53,134 nt of DNA from Micromonospora halophytica (GCF_900090245.1 NZ_FMDN01000029.1:1-53134); one strand, 5' to 3'; counted from the stretch's first letter, positions 42,112 to 52,540 are shown. Notes: a model not told the origin generated them from the letters alone. Translations and numbers: made by a program.

Positions 42112-42184
42112 AGCGGTTGGCCGGGTTGGAACCTTCGACCGTCGGGTTGGGAATCCGATGCTCTGCCAGTTGAGCTGCACCCCT
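42112..42184 (-). ncRNA. tRNA-Gly(CCC)-like element upstream of rtcB (distal)
   Basis: Minus strand, 73 nt, near-complete cloverleaf. Acceptor AGGGGTG pairs with AACCGCT at 5 of 7 positions. D-arm GCTC-AACTGGCA-GAGC pairs 4/4. Anticodon arm TCGGA-TTCCCAA-CCCGA pairs 4/5 and shows CCC. The T-arm GAAGG-TTCCAAC-CCGGC pairs at only 3 of 5, with C at position 57. It lies 19 nt upstream of the Ala-like element and about 12 nt after a T-tailed terminator. The folded D and anticodon arms argue for a real tRNA origin. Confidence 0.55.
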
Positions 42185-42196
42185 GGGTGGGTGCCG

Positions 42197-42238
42197 GAAG
42201 ACGAAGAAGCCGCCCGGTCCCCGGTGGGGTGGGCGGCT
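42197..42238 (-). terminator. T-tailed hairpin terminator before the tRNA-like elements
   Basis: Minus strand: GCCGCCC, 15-nt loop, GGGCGGC, then the U-rich tail TTCTTCGTCTTCC. One of the few T-tailed terminators in the window. It would block read-through from the reductase gene at 42480, so the elements and rtcB probably have a promoter close by or within the leader. Confidence 0.6.
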
Positions 42239-42479
42239 GCGCGTGTCGCGCGTGGCGCTATCCGCGCCGCCACCCTCGTCGCCAGCCGCATCGGCCCTGG
42301 AGCAGGCCCCGGGCTCGTTCGCCCGCGGGCAGCACCGCACCGCCGCGCGGCACGGACCGCGTGGTCTCGGTGCTGGTTCGCTGCTGCACGGTGGGCTCCC
42401 GGATCGATCGGCGTGACGTTGCCCGGTGAAGGTAGGCGAGCCCTCCGGGAGCCCGCAAACGGATATCTACTGGACCTGA
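42239..42479. other. intergenic region between the reductase gene and the rtcB leader
   Basis: About 240 bases. A 10-bp inverted repeat GGGCTCCCGG (42393-42402) / CCGGGAGCCC (42445-42454) is separated by 42 nt. No coding potential was recognised. Confidence 0.5.
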
Positions 42480-43160
42480 CTACCGCACGATCCTGAACTG
42501 GAACATCGGGGTGTCCAGGGTGCCCATCAGTCGCAGCCAGAGCGGCAGCAGCATCTCGGTGCCCCGGGCCCCGGTGAGGTCGCCGAGGTCGATCACGTCG
42601 GTGTGCCCGAAGCTCTCCAGCAGTCCGGTCACCGTCGCCTTGGCCTCGCTGTCGTTGCCCGCCACGAAGACGGTGTGCTCCCCGGCGGCGACCGCCTCCG
42701 GGTTGACCATCAGCTCGGCGGTGAGCGTGTTGAGCGCCTTGACCACCTTCAGCTCGGGGAAGGCCGCCTGGATCCGTTCGCCGAGCGAGTCGGTGTCGGC
42801 GACGAGGAGGCGGGGCGGGAAGCCCTGGGAGAAGTCGAGCGGGTTGGCGGTGTCGAGCAGCACCTTGCCGGCGAGGTGCCGCTCGCCGGCGGCGGTCAGC
42901 GCGGCGATCGACGCCTCGCCGTGGGTGGCGTTGACGACGAGGTCGGCGTCGGCCACCGCCTCGGTGAAGGTGGTCAGCGCGACCTCGGGGTGCCGGCGCG
43001 CCCACTGCGGGTAGGGCGGGTTGCCCATGCCGTCGGGGTCGGTGCGGGCGAGGGTGGTGGCGACGTCACGGGTGCCGACACGCACCTCGTGGCCGAGCCG
43101 GGTCAGCCGCCCCGCCAAGGTCCGGCCGACCATCCCGGTGCCCAGTACGGCGATCTTCAT
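42480..43160 (-). CDS. NADPH-dependent F420-reductase-like NAD(P)-binding protein
   Basis: 226 aa. N-terminal Rossmann motif MKIAVLGTGMVGRTLAGRLT (GxGxxG), then the phosphate-pocket region RVGTRDVATTLARTD, and later ELKVVKALNTLTAELMVNPE, typical of the F420:NADP+ oxidoreductase/ProC-like fold. The C-terminus (LLPLWLRLMGTLDTPMFQFR) is conserved in related actinobacterial proteins as I recall. Probable F420- or NADP-linked reductase; substrate unknown. It is divergent from a TetR gene with palindromes in the spacer and may be its target. Confidence 0.82.
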   Translation of the reverse strand: MKIAVLGTGMVGRTLAGRLTRLGHEVRVGTRDVATTLARTDPDGMGNPPYPQWARRHPEVALTTFTEAVADADLVVNATHGEASIAALTAAGERHLAGKVLLDTANPLDFSQGFPPRLLVADTDSLGERIQAAFPELKVVKALNTLTAELMVNPEAVAAGEHTVFVAGNDSEAKATVTGLLESFGHTDVIDLGDLTGARGTEMLLPLWLRLMGTLDTPMFQFRIVR

Positions 43161-43214
43161 GGTCCTGCTCCTGTCGTCGTGGAAGGGGGCGTCCTGCCCG
43201 CCCCGGTCAAACTA

Positions 43215-43228
43215 ACAGACAGGTCTGT
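43215..43228. promoter_or_regulatory. TetR-type operator, site 1
   Basis: Perfect inverted repeat ACAGAC-AG-GTCTGT in the 170-nt spacer between the reductase and tetR genes. The CAGAC/GTCTG arms match those of site 2. Confidence 0.65.
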
Positions 43229-43283
43229 CTACCAACAGGGTTGCACCCCTCGACCCCTCCTGCGGACACGGCCGGAACGGTCG

Positions 43284-43297
43284 ACAGACCGGTCGGT
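43284..43297. promoter_or_regulatory. TetR-type operator, site 2
   Basis: Near-perfect palindrome ACAGACC-GGTCGGT (one mismatch pair) about 35 nt before the tetR start. It shares the ACAGAC half with site 1. Two related palindromes suggest autoregulation plus control of the divergent reductase. Confidence 0.6.
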
Positions 43298-43330
43298 ATC
43301 ATGGCGGGGACCAGCACGGGAGGTGGCGAC

Positions 43331-43930
43331 ATGGCGGCGACGGCCCCGTCCGGCGGCACCCGGCAGTCGGCGCGCGAGCGCATCCTGGACACCGCCTTCC
43401 GACTCTTCTACGCCCACGGCCCCCGGGGTGTCGGGGTCGACACGGTGATCGCCGAGTCCGGGGTCGCCAAGGCGACCCTCTACAAGCACTTCCCGCGCAA
43501 GGACGACCTCGTCCTGGCGTACCTCGACACGGTGGACCAGGCCTGGTTCGGCGCGCTGCGCGCCGCCGCCCGGGCCGCCGGGGACGAGCCTCGCGACCAG
43601 CTCGTCGGGCTGTTCGGCGCCCTCGGCACGGCGTGCCGGCGGGAGGGCTACCACGGCTGCGCGTTCATCAACACCGCGGCCGAGAGCGCCCCGGGCAGCG
43701 ACATCCACGCCCGCACCGTGGAACACAAGACGGTGGTCCGGGCCTGGGTCACCGAGCTGGCCCGCCGCGCCGGGGCCCGGGACCCGGACCGGCTCGCCCG
43801 CCAACTCACCCTGCTGCTCGACGGAGGGCTCGCCGCCGGCGTCCTGGACGCCGACCCGTCCGCCCCCGCCGAGGCGCGGGCCGCCGCCGAGGCGCTGGTG
43901 GCCGCCGCGTGCCCCCGGCCGACAGCCTGA
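43331..43930 (+). CDS. TetR-family transcriptional regulator
   Basis: 199 aa. N-terminal HTH (about 14-60): ARERILDTAFRLFYAHGPRG then VGVDTVIAESGVAKATLYKH with FPRKDDLV, the textbook TetR DNA-binding domain. The C-terminal ligand domain is helical with ACRREGYHGCAFINTAAE, a segment typical of the AcrR-like group. ATG 43331 follows GGGAGGTGG; the upstream Met frame crosses the operator and is discarded. It probably represses the divergent reductase and itself. Confidence 0.9.
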   Translation: MAATAPSGGTRQSARERILDTAFRLFYAHGPRGVGVDTVIAESGVAKATLYKHFPRKDDLVLAYLDTVDQAWFGALRAAARAAGDEPRDQLVGLFGALGTACRREGYHGCAFINTAAESAPGSDIHARTVEHKTVVRAWVTELARRAGARDPDRLARQLTLLLDGGLAAGVLDADPSAPAEARAAAEALVAAACPRPTA

Positions 43931-43949
43931 GCCGGTACGGTCTCTGACC

Positions 43950-44735
43950 ATGGCACTGGTCCGCTGCGACTTCTTCTCCGAGGCGCTCGGCCTCAACACC
44001 TCGATGCAGGTGATCCTGCCGCAGCCCACGGCGCCCCAGATCGGGCTGGCCGGCGCGACCACCGAGAGTGACCCGCCCGTGCTCTACCTGCTGCACGGCC
44101 TCACCGACGACGAGACCATCTGGCTGCGGCGCACCTCCATCGAGCGGTACGCCGCCCCGCTGGGCCTGGCGGTGGTGATGCCCCGCGCCGAGCGCAGCTT
44201 CTACGCCGACGAGGTCCACGGCAACCGGTACTGGACGTTCCTCAGCGAGGAGCTGCCGCAGGTGTGCCGGTCGCTGTTCCGCCTCTCCGAGCAGCGGGAG
44301 GACACCTTCGTCGCCGGGCTGTCGATGGGCGGCTACGGCGCGGTGAAGTGGGCGCTGCGCCGGCCCGAGCGGTTCGCCGCCGCCGCCAGCCTCTCCGGCG
44401 CGCTGAACGTCGCCCACCGACGCGACCACCCGACCCGCCCGGTGGCCGCCGACGTCTGGCACACCGTCTGGGGTGACCGGCAGGTTCCCGGCAGCGACGA
44501 CGACACGGTGGGGCTGCTGCGCACCGCCGGGCAGGACACGCCGCCGCTCTACGTCGCCTGCGGCACCGAGGACTTCCTGTACGAGGACAACCTGACCTTC
44601 GTCGAGGCGGCCCGGGGGAAGGGCGTGCCGGTCACCGTGGACTTCTCCCCCGGCGACCACGACTGGGCGTACTGGGACGCGAAGATCTCCGACGTGCTGG
44701 CCTGGCTGCCGCTGCGTACCCGGGTCGGCGGCTGA
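43950..44735 (+). CDS. esterase (S-formylglutathione hydrolase / esterase D fold)
   Basis: 261 aa. Alpha/beta hydrolase of the esterase-D group. Nucleophile elbow GLSMGGYGAVKWALRRPERF (Ser about 126), the acid region ACGTEDFLYEDN and catalytic His in SPGDHDWAYWD. LLHGLTDDETIW at about 48-59 contains the oxyanion region. It is a soluble tributyrin/acetyl esterase-like enzyme; substrate unknown. It starts 19 nt after tetR, probably in the same transcript. Confidence 0.88.
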   Translation: MALVRCDFFSEALGLNTSMQVILPQPTAPQIGLAGATTESDPPVLYLLHGLTDDETIWLRRTSIERYAAPLGLAVVMPRAERSFYADEVHGNRYWTFLSEELPQVCRSLFRLSEQREDTFVAGLSMGGYGAVKWALRRPERFAAAASLSGALNVAHRRDHPTRPVAADVWHTVWGDRQVPGSDDDTVGLLRTAGQDTPPLYVACGTEDFLYEDNLTFVEAARGKGVPVTVDFSPGDHDWAYWDAKISDVLAWLPLRTRVGG

Positions 44736-44740
44736 GCCGC

Positions 44741-44770
44741 GTACCGCACCCCGGGCCCGGGGTGCGGTAC
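44741..44770. terminator. perfect-palindrome terminator
   Basis: 30-nt perfect palindrome made of the 15-base arm GTACCGCACCCCGGG and its complement, between the convergent esterase and dehydrogenase genes. It would form a hairpin in either transcript. Confidence 0.75.
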
Positions 44771-44781
44771 TCCGCAGCTGC

Positions 44782-45822
44782 TCAGCCGCGGCTCAGCACG
44801 ACCTTCAGCGCACCGGTCTCGGCCGGGCGGGAGAAGACGTCGTACGCCTGCTCGATCTCGCCGAGGGCGAAGCGGTGGGTGACCATCTGCGCGGTGTCGA
44901 ACTGCCCGGCAACGAGCATGTCGAGCAGCTTCGGCGTGGTGCGGGTGTCCACCAGGCCGGTGGTGATGGTGACGTCGCGGATCCACAGCTGTTCCAGGTG
45001 CAGGGTGGCCGGGCTGCCGTGCACGCCCACGTTGGCCAGCCGTCCGCCGGGGCGGACCAGGGTGGCGCAGAGCTCGAAGGTGGCCGGGGTGCCGACCGCC
45101 TCGATCACCACGTCCGCGCCGAGGCCGTCGGTGACCGCGCGGACCGCCTCCAGGGGCTCGTCCTCGGGGCGCAGGGTCAGGTCCGCGCCGAAGAGCTTCG
45201 CCGCCTCCAGCCGGCTCTGCGCCTTGTCGACCACCACGATCCGGGACGGGGAGAACAGCTTCGCCGTCTGGATCGCGGCCAGCCCGATCGGGCCGGCGCC
45301 GACCACCACCACGGTGTCGCCGGGCGTGACGCCGCCGTTGAGGACGCCGACCTCGTACGAGGTGGGCAGGATGTCGGCGAGCAGCACCGCCGCCTCGTCG
45401 GGGACGGAGGCGGGCAGCCGGTACGTGGACAGGTCCGCGAACGGGATGCGGGCGTACTCGGCCTGCACGCCGTCGACGGTGTGCCCGAGGATCCAGCCAC
45501 CGCCGCCGAGGCACTGGCCGTAGCGGCCCTCCCGGCAGAAGCGGCAGACCCCGCAGGCGGAGATGCAGGACGCGAGCACCCGGTCGCCCTCGGCCAGGTT
45601 GCCCACGCCCGCGCCGACCGACATCACCGTGCCGACCGCCTCGTGGCCGAGGATCCGGCCGGGCCGTACCTCGGGCACGTCGCCGCCGAGGATGTGCAGG
45701 TCGGTGCCGCAGATGGTGACCGCGTCGACCCGGACGATCGCGTCGCGGGGGCCGGCGAGGCGGGGATCGGGGACGTCCTTCCAGGACTTCTCACCCGGTC
45801 CGCCGTAGACGAGTGCCTTCAT
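44782..45822 (-). CDS. zinc-dependent alcohol dehydrogenase (MDR family)
   Basis: 346 aa. Catalytic zinc: TICGTDLHILGGD (Cys) and GRILGHEAVGTVMSVGAG (GHE). Structural zinc: ASCISACGVCRFCREGRYGQ with four cysteines. NAD(P) site: VVVVGAGPIGLAAIQTAKLF. It oxidises secondary alcohols or polyols, or works as a formaldehyde-type dehydrogenase; the substrate is not resolvable. ATG 45822 follows AAGGAGGAGCC. Convergent with the esterase. Confidence 0.93.
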   Translation of the reverse strand: MKALVYGGPGEKSWKDVPDPRLAGPRDAIVRVDAVTICGTDLHILGGDVPEVRPGRILGHEAVGTVMSVGAGVGNLAEGDRVLASCISACGVCRFCREGRYGQCLGGGGWILGHTVDGVQAEYARIPFADLSTYRLPASVPDEAAVLLADILPTSYEVGVLNGGVTPGDTVVVVGAGPIGLAAIQTAKLFSPSRIVVVDKAQSRLEAAKLFGADLTLRPEDEPLEAVRAVTDGLGADVVIEAVGTPATFELCATLVRPGGRLANVGVHGSPATLHLEQLWIRDVTITTGLVDTRTTPKLLDMLVAGQFDTAQMVTHRFALGEIEQAYDVFSRPAETGALKVVLSRG

Positions 45823-45914
45823 GGCTCCTCCTTACGCCGTAGTCACCTCCCACGGTGCGCGTGGTGGTGCCGCCACGGCAGGGCCGGAGGACCTGGCGGG
45901 CGGGCCGGAGGCCC

Positions 45915-46421
45915 TCAGGCCCCGACGGTGCCGTCCACGGCCTCCCGCAGGAAGTCGGCGTGCCCGTTGTGCCGGGCGTACTCGTGGGCCATGTGGTGCA
46001 TCACCAGCCGCAGCGACACGTCCTCGCCCCACCGCGCCTGGTGGCCGGTGACGTCGAGCGACTCGGCGTCCCGCTCGATGCGGCGGGAGTGCGCCACCTC
46101 GCGCTGCCACACCTCCAACGCCTCCGCGCCGGTGCAGCCGGACGGGTCGTACGCCGCCTGGAAGTCGCCGGTCTCCGACCAGATCAGTGGGATGTCCTCG
46201 GCGTTGATCACGCGGCGGAACCAGGTCCGCTCCACTTCGGCCATGTGCCGCAGCAGACCGAGCAGGGTCAGGGTGGACGGTGGCGACGACCGCCGGCGCA
46301 ACTCCTCGTCGGTCAGTCCCCGGCACTTCATGGCCAGGGTGGCACGGTGGAAGTCGAGGAAGGCGCGCAGCGTCTCCCGCTCCCCCGCGCGCAGTGGCGG
46401 GCCGATCCGTTCCATCTCCAC
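45915..46421 (-). CDS. DinB/DUF664-family protein
   Basis: 168 aa. Four-helix bundle with a metal-binding His pattern: TLLGLLRHMAEVERTWFRRV (His about 49) and LRLVMHHMAHEYARHNGHAD (C-terminal His pair), as in DinB/YfiT-like proteins. These are often thiol-dependent metalloenzymes (mycothiol transferase-like in actinobacteria); the precise reaction is unknown. GTG 46421 lies 5 nt after GAGGAG; the ATG two codons later is an alternative. Confidence 0.82.
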   Translation of the reverse strand: MEMERIGPPLRAGERETLRAFLDFHRATLAMKCRGLTDEELRRRSSPPSTLTLLGLLRHMAEVERTWFRRVINAEDIPLIWSETGDFQAAYDPSGCTGAEALEVWQREVAHSRRIERDAESLDVTGHQARWGEDVSLRLVMHHMAHEYARHNGHADFLREAVDGTVGA

Positions 46422-46533
46422 GCGGGCTCCTCGGATCGGCGACGGGAGCCTGCGCGGGCGGGACCGTCGAGGGGTGGCCAGGGTCGGTGGCGAGCCTAAC
46501 GTCACCGACGGCCGGCGGTGGGCCGGCCCCGGC

Positions 46534-47367
46534 TCAGCGCGGCGGCAGCGAGGCGACCGCGACCGGGAAGTCGAAGTACGTCTCCGGGTACGGCTCGTCG
46601 GCGTAGCGGTAGTGCCACCACTCCCGGTCGTAGTTGACGAACCCGCCCTGTGCCATCAGTCGCTTCAGCAGTTGCCGGTTGCGCTGCGCCTCACCCGTCA
46701 CGCGCGGGTCGTCGGTGTGCGCCAGCGGGTCGAAGCAGTCGAAGCCGGTCCCCATGTCGACGCTGCCGTCGGCGCGGCGTCGGTCGGCGGGTGCGGTGCA
46801 GGCGGTCGGCGGTCGCCCCGGGTCGTACGTGGCGCGCGGTGGCGCGGCCAGCGGCTCCAGGGTGACGTCGACGGTGCTGCCCCGGCTGTGGGCGGTGGGC
46901 GCGCCGAGGTAGCCCTCGGCGAACAGCCGGTCCTTGGGCACCCGGGGATAGAACTCGGCCCGCGTCCGCTGGTCGGCGGGGTCCCCGGCCCAGCGGACGA
47001 AGTGCGCGACGGCCCGCTGCGGCCGGTAGCAGTCGTACACCCGCAGGCTGCGGCCCTGGACACGGGCGGCGGCCTGCACCCGGCGCAGCGCCTCGGCGGC
47101 CGGGCGGGTGAGCAGGCACAACGGTTCCGGGTAGCCGTCGACCGGCCGGCCGACGAAGTTGTGCGCGGTGGCGTACCGGATGTCGGTGGCGATGGTGGGG
47201 TCGACCTCGGACAGCAGCACGAAGTTGGCCGGGGCGGGCGAGCCGCCGGGCGACGGTGTGACGGGGCGGGGTGTCGGCGCGGGGCCGGGCGGTCGCTGGC
47301 AGGCGGTGGGCGACGTGAGGGCGGCCGCGACGGTCAGCGCCGCGACGGTACGGACCAACACCCTCAT
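46534..47367 (-). CDS. VanX-like D-alanyl-D-alanine dipeptidase, exported
   Basis: 277 aa. N-terminal signal segment VLVRTVAALTVAAALTSPTA followed by Cys, probably a lipoprotein though the lipobox is imperfect. The VanX/DdpX domain has RSLRVYDCYRPQRAVAHFV, the zinc-ligand motif AHSRGSTVDVTL (His...Asp) and YDREWWHYRYADEPYPETYF (catalytic Glu and zinc His in EWWH). It hydrolyses D-Ala-D-Ala, a cell-wall precursor dipeptide. The export signal differs from the cytosolic VanX of glycopeptide resistance, and no vanHA is nearby, so a peptidoglycan-recycling role is more likely. Confidence 0.85.
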   Translation of the reverse strand: MRVLVRTVAALTVAAALTSPTACQRPPGPAPTPRPVTPSPGGSPAPANFVLLSEVDPTIATDIRYATAHNFVGRPVDGYPEPLCLLTRPAAEALRRVQAAARVQGRSLRVYDCYRPQRAVAHFVRWAGDPADQRTRAEFYPRVPKDRLFAEGYLGAPTAHSRGSTVDVTLEPLAAPPRATYDPGRPPTACTAPADRRRADGSVDMGTGFDCFDPLAHTDDPRVTGEAQRNRQLLKRLMAQGGFVNYDREWWHYRYADEPYPETYFDFPVAVASLPPR

Positions 47368-47482
47368 CACCACGCAGCGTAGCCACGACGGCGGCCCGGG
47401 GTGACGGTTTCCGGGCCCCGGCCCGGGTGTCGGTCGCAAGCGGGCGGGGTAGCGCAGAAACGGAAGGTGAAGGAGGAGAACC

Positions 47483-47716
47483 ATGACCGATCCCCGCTAC
47501 GTCCCGCTCGGTCTGGCCGGCGCGGGCGACCTGCCCGAGGACCACGACGACGCCGACGGCCGTCCCCTGGTGGGTGCCGACGACGCCCGCGCCGACGCGG
47601 CGCGCGCCGGTGCGCGGACGGACCTGGCCGGCGCGACCCGCGACGGTGACGGCGTGCCCGTCGGCGCCGCCGACGCCGAAGCCGACCGGGCCCGTGCGGC
47701 CGGCGAACAGGGCTGA
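47483..47716 (+). CDS. small acidic protein of unknown function
   Basis: 77 aa. Rich in Ala, Asp, Gly and Arg (DLPEDHDDADGRPLVGADDA, then DAEADRARAAGEQG), with no membrane segment and no recognised domain; probably disordered. It is supported as a real gene by a perfect GAAGGAGGAG ribosome site at good spacing before ATG 47483 and by a strong terminator 61 nt after its stop. Function unknown. Confidence 0.65.
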   Translation: MTDPRYVPLGLAGAGDLPEDHDDADGRPLVGADDARADAARAGARTDLAGATRDGDGVPVGAADAEADRARAAGEQG

Positions 47717-47776
47717 GCCGATCGGTCCCCGGGCCCCCGTCGTGGGGCGTGGCCTCGGGCCGGCACGGCCGGCGAT

Positions 47777-47807
47777 CGGGTGGGGCGGCGTGCCGCCGCC
47801 CCACCCG
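47777..47807. terminator. hairpin terminator
   Basis: Perfect 14-bp inverted repeat CGGGTGGGGCGGCG / CGCCGCCCCACCCG with a 3-nt loop, between the convergent small-protein and cyclophilin genes. Confidence 0.75.
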
Positions 47808-47812
47808 ACGCC

Positions 47813-48598
47813 TCAGCGGCCCCGGCCGGCCTTGCGGATCTCGACCGGGCGGGCGGGCGCGCCGTCGACCGGCGCCGGGTTCTCCGGGGTGGGGGCGATG
47901 CCGCCGGCAGCGATCCGGTCCAGCGTCGCCAGACCGGCCTCGTCGACGGAGCCGAAGACGGTGTAGTTGGGGCGCAGCGCCGAGTCGGCCTGCACCAGGA
48001 AGAACTGACTGCCGTTGGTGTCCGGGCCGGCGTTGGCCATGGCCAGCGTGCCCCGGGCGTAGAGCCGGCGGACCCCGGTCGGATCGGTCGGCGCGGGTGG
48101 CAGGTCGGTGGGGAGTTCGTCGGCGTACCGGTAGCCGGGGCCGCCCGAGCCGGCACCGGACGGATCCCCGCACTGGAGCACCTTCAACGTCGCGTACGCG
48201 GTCAGCCGGTGACAGGTGGTCCGGTCGTAGAACCGGTGCCGGGCCAGGTGCAGGAAGCTCTGCACGGTGCAGGGGGCCTGCTCCCGGTCCAGGGTCAACC
48301 CGACCGGCCCCTGGTTGGTGTGCAGGGTGACCCGGACCGTGCCGCGGTCGGGCGTACGCCGGGGGTCCGGCGGCAGCGGCACCGGGCGGGCCGCCGGGTC
48401 GTCCGGCGTCGCCGTGTACGCGCAGGGCCCCTTCGTGGTCGGCGGCGTGGCCGGCTCGTCGCCCGGGGCGGCGACCGCGGCGGTGCCGGCAGCGGCGACC
48501 AGCGCGGCCGACGCGACCGTCACGCCGGCCAGGCGGCGCAGCGTCCGGAGCGGTCGGTGGCGCGGCGGTACGGCGGGCGGTCGGGGTTCACTCGACAC
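47813..48598 (-). CDS. secreted peptidyl-prolyl isomerase (cyclophilin)
   Basis: 261 aa. The N-terminal basic-hydrophobic segment (RRLAGVTVASAALVAAAGTA, about 21-40) looks like a signal peptide or anchor. The cyclophilin domain (about 88-258) has PCTVQSFLHLARHRFYDRTT and the active-site run GTLAMANAGPDTNGSQFFLV, with NYTVFGSVDEAG near the end. It catalyses cis-trans proline isomerisation of exported proteins. GTG 48598 follows AGGGAGGACCC. The structural DEAG loop replaces the usual GMEV, but the core is intact. Confidence 0.87.
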   Translation of the reverse strand: MSSEPRPPAVPPRHRPLRTLRRLAGVTVASAALVAAAGTAAVAAPGDEPATPPTTKGPCAYTATPDDPAARPVPLPPDPRRTPDRGTVRVTLHTNQGPVGLTLDREQAPCTVQSFLHLARHRFYDRTTCHRLTAYATLKVLQCGDPSGAGSGGPGYRYADELPTDLPPAPTDPTGVRRLYARGTLAMANAGPDTNGSQFFLVQADSALRPNYTVFGSVDEAGLATLDRIAAGGIAPTPENPAPVDGAPARPVEIRKAGRGR

Positions 48599-48676
48599 GA
48601 GGGTCCTCCCTGGACTCGTGGCACCAGAAAGATCGGAGTCTATGGACCTCGCGACGGCTTGTCGACGCCGGTCGAT

Positions 48677-49903
48677 TCAGGCGCGGCGCCGGCCGCGCGG
48701 GCGACGACGGCGGCGCAGCGCCAGCACGGCGGCGACGAGCCCGACCAGGGCCGCCCCGCCGCCGACCACGGCCCCGCCGAGCCACTCCGGTCCATCCGAG
48801 GACGCTCCACCGGCCGGCGCACCGACCGCTGCGGGCGGGGCGGACGCGGGGAGCCCTTCGGCGGTCACCTCGCCCGGCTCGACCAGCCGGCCCACGGAGG
48901 CGTCGCGGGGCAGGGAGAAGCCCCAGTCGAGCAGGCGGGCGCCCTGCTCCCAGGCGCGTACCGGCCGACGCTCTGCGCCCAGCAGGGTGACCACGAGCCG
49001 CCGGCCGTTGCGCTCGGCCGCACCCACGTAGGTGTGCCGGGCCAGGTTGGTGAAGCCGGTCTTGCCGCCCAGCGCGCCCGGATAGTTGTGGATCAGCGGG
49101 TTCTCGTTCTGGATCTGGAAGCCGGGCTTCTTCAGCGCCGGCTGGGCCGGGATCTGGGTGCGCTCGGTCAGCGCGTACCGGCGGAAGGTGGGGTCGGCGA
49201 AGCAGACCCGGGCGATCAGCGCCAGGTCGTACGCGCTGGTGAACTGGCCCGGCCCGTCCAGGCCGGAGGGGGTCACCGCGTGGGTCTGCCAGGCACCGAG
49301 CCGACGGGCTTCGGCGTTCATCTCGCGTACCCCGGCCTGCGCGCTGCCGGCGCCGAGCCGGGCCAGCATGTTCGCCGCGTCGTTGCCGGACTGCAGCAGC
49401 AGCCCCAGCCAGAGGGTCTGCACCGGGTACCGGCCGCCGACCAGCAGGCCGACCGCCGAGCTGCCGGGTTCGATGTCCAGGTCGGGCCGGGTCGCCGTGG
49501 CCACCTGCTTCGGGTCGAGCTTCGGCAGCATGGTGGCGGCCAGCAGCAGCTTCTGCACGCTCGCCGGAGTGGCGTACTCGTGCGGGCCGCAGCCGCCCAG
49601 CACCGCGCCGCTGTCCAGGTCCGCGACCAGCCACGAGCTGGCGGTGACCGGCGGCGGCGCGGGCGCGGCGGGCGGGACGACCAGACCGGCGGTGGCCAGG
49701 GCCTCGCCGCCCACCGCCTGCTGCGCGGGCACCGCCGCGGGCGGCACGGGTCGCGGCGGGCGGGTCACCTTCGGTGTCGGCAGCTTCGGGCAGGGCACGA
49801 GCGCCGGGGACGCCGGCGCCGACGGCGCGGCGTCCGCCGGAGCGGGCGTCCCGGTGATGAGGAGTACGGCGACAGTGGCGGCGGCCAGGACCCGGGCTCT
49901 CAT
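48677..49903 (-). CDS. D-alanyl-D-alanine carboxypeptidase (S11 family)
   Basis: 408 aa. The signal peptide runs from MRARVLAAATVAVLLITGTP to about residue 26. The serine-type PBP domain has YATPASVQKLLLAATML (SxxK, about 108-124), LLQSGNDAANMLARLG (SxN) and ALGGKTGFTNLARHTY (KTG). A C-terminal anchor helix (LGGAVVGGGAALVGLVAAVL) with an Arg-rich cytosolic tail keeps it on the membrane. It trims the terminal D-Ala of peptidoglycan stems. ATG 49903 is chosen because the open frame upstream has no signal sequence. Confidence 0.92.
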   Translation of the reverse strand: MRARVLAAATVAVLLITGTPAPADAAPSAPASPALVPCPKLPTPKVTRPPRPVPPAAVPAQQAVGGEALATAGLVVPPAAPAPPPVTASSWLVADLDSGAVLGGCGPHEYATPASVQKLLLAATMLPKLDPKQVATATRPDLDIEPGSSAVGLLVGGRYPVQTLWLGLLLQSGNDAANMLARLGAGSAQAGVREMNAEARRLGAWQTHAVTPSGLDGPGQFTSAYDLALIARVCFADPTFRRYALTERTQIPAQPALKKPGFQIQNENPLIHNYPGALGGKTGFTNLARHTYVGAAERNGRRLVVTLLGAERRPVRAWEQGARLLDWGFSLPRDASVGRLVEPGEVTAEGLPASAPPAAVGAPAGGASSDGPEWLGGAVVGGGAALVGLVAAVLALRRRRRPRGRRRA

Positions 49904-50266
49904 GGTGAGGCACCATACCGAGACAAGATCGGCGTACCGGAGCGACGCTCCCGCAGGCGGCGAGGGTGACGACGACGACACCGGGAGTTGACCGGATCGG
50001 CAGTGCCGCCGAACTCTCGCCCACCGAGCGGTGGGGCGCCCTCGCGGCGCTGCTGCTGGCCGGCGGACCTGGACAGCTTCGCCTCCTGCGGCCCGGGCGG
50101 GCCGCTTCGCGTCCGCCCCCTTGGCGGGACACCGGCGGTCGCCGCAGCCGGCCGTGCCGACGGGGTGCCGCAACGTCGTTTGAGACTCTCCTACGGGCTG
50201 TCGCAGTTCAACCCGGCGCATCATGGTGAAAGGTTCAACCGGCGGTTCAATGAGACGATCGAAGGC
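49904..50266. other. intergenic region with three GTTCAA direct repeats
   Basis: About 360 bases between divergent genes. No convincing protein. The motif GTTCAA recurs at 50206, 50233 and 50245, the first two extended as GTTCAACC(C)GGCG. The last two repeats end 17 nt before the ATG of the UvrA-like gene, so they are a candidate regulator-binding region. Confidence 0.5.

Positions 50267-52540
<2,274 letters not shown>

Noticed and set aside
42193..42240. Terminator hairpin considered as the 5' end of a tmRNA-like permuted RNA with the 3' CGGTCC
   Set aside because: A GGACCG complement exists, but no tag frame or pseudoknot pattern was seen; kept only as a remark on a long-range helix.
49966..50229. 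87-codon plus-strand frame before the UvrA-like gene
   Set aside because: Starts within the D,D-carboxypeptidase promoter region, has no clear family, and ends in Arg/Pro-rich noise.
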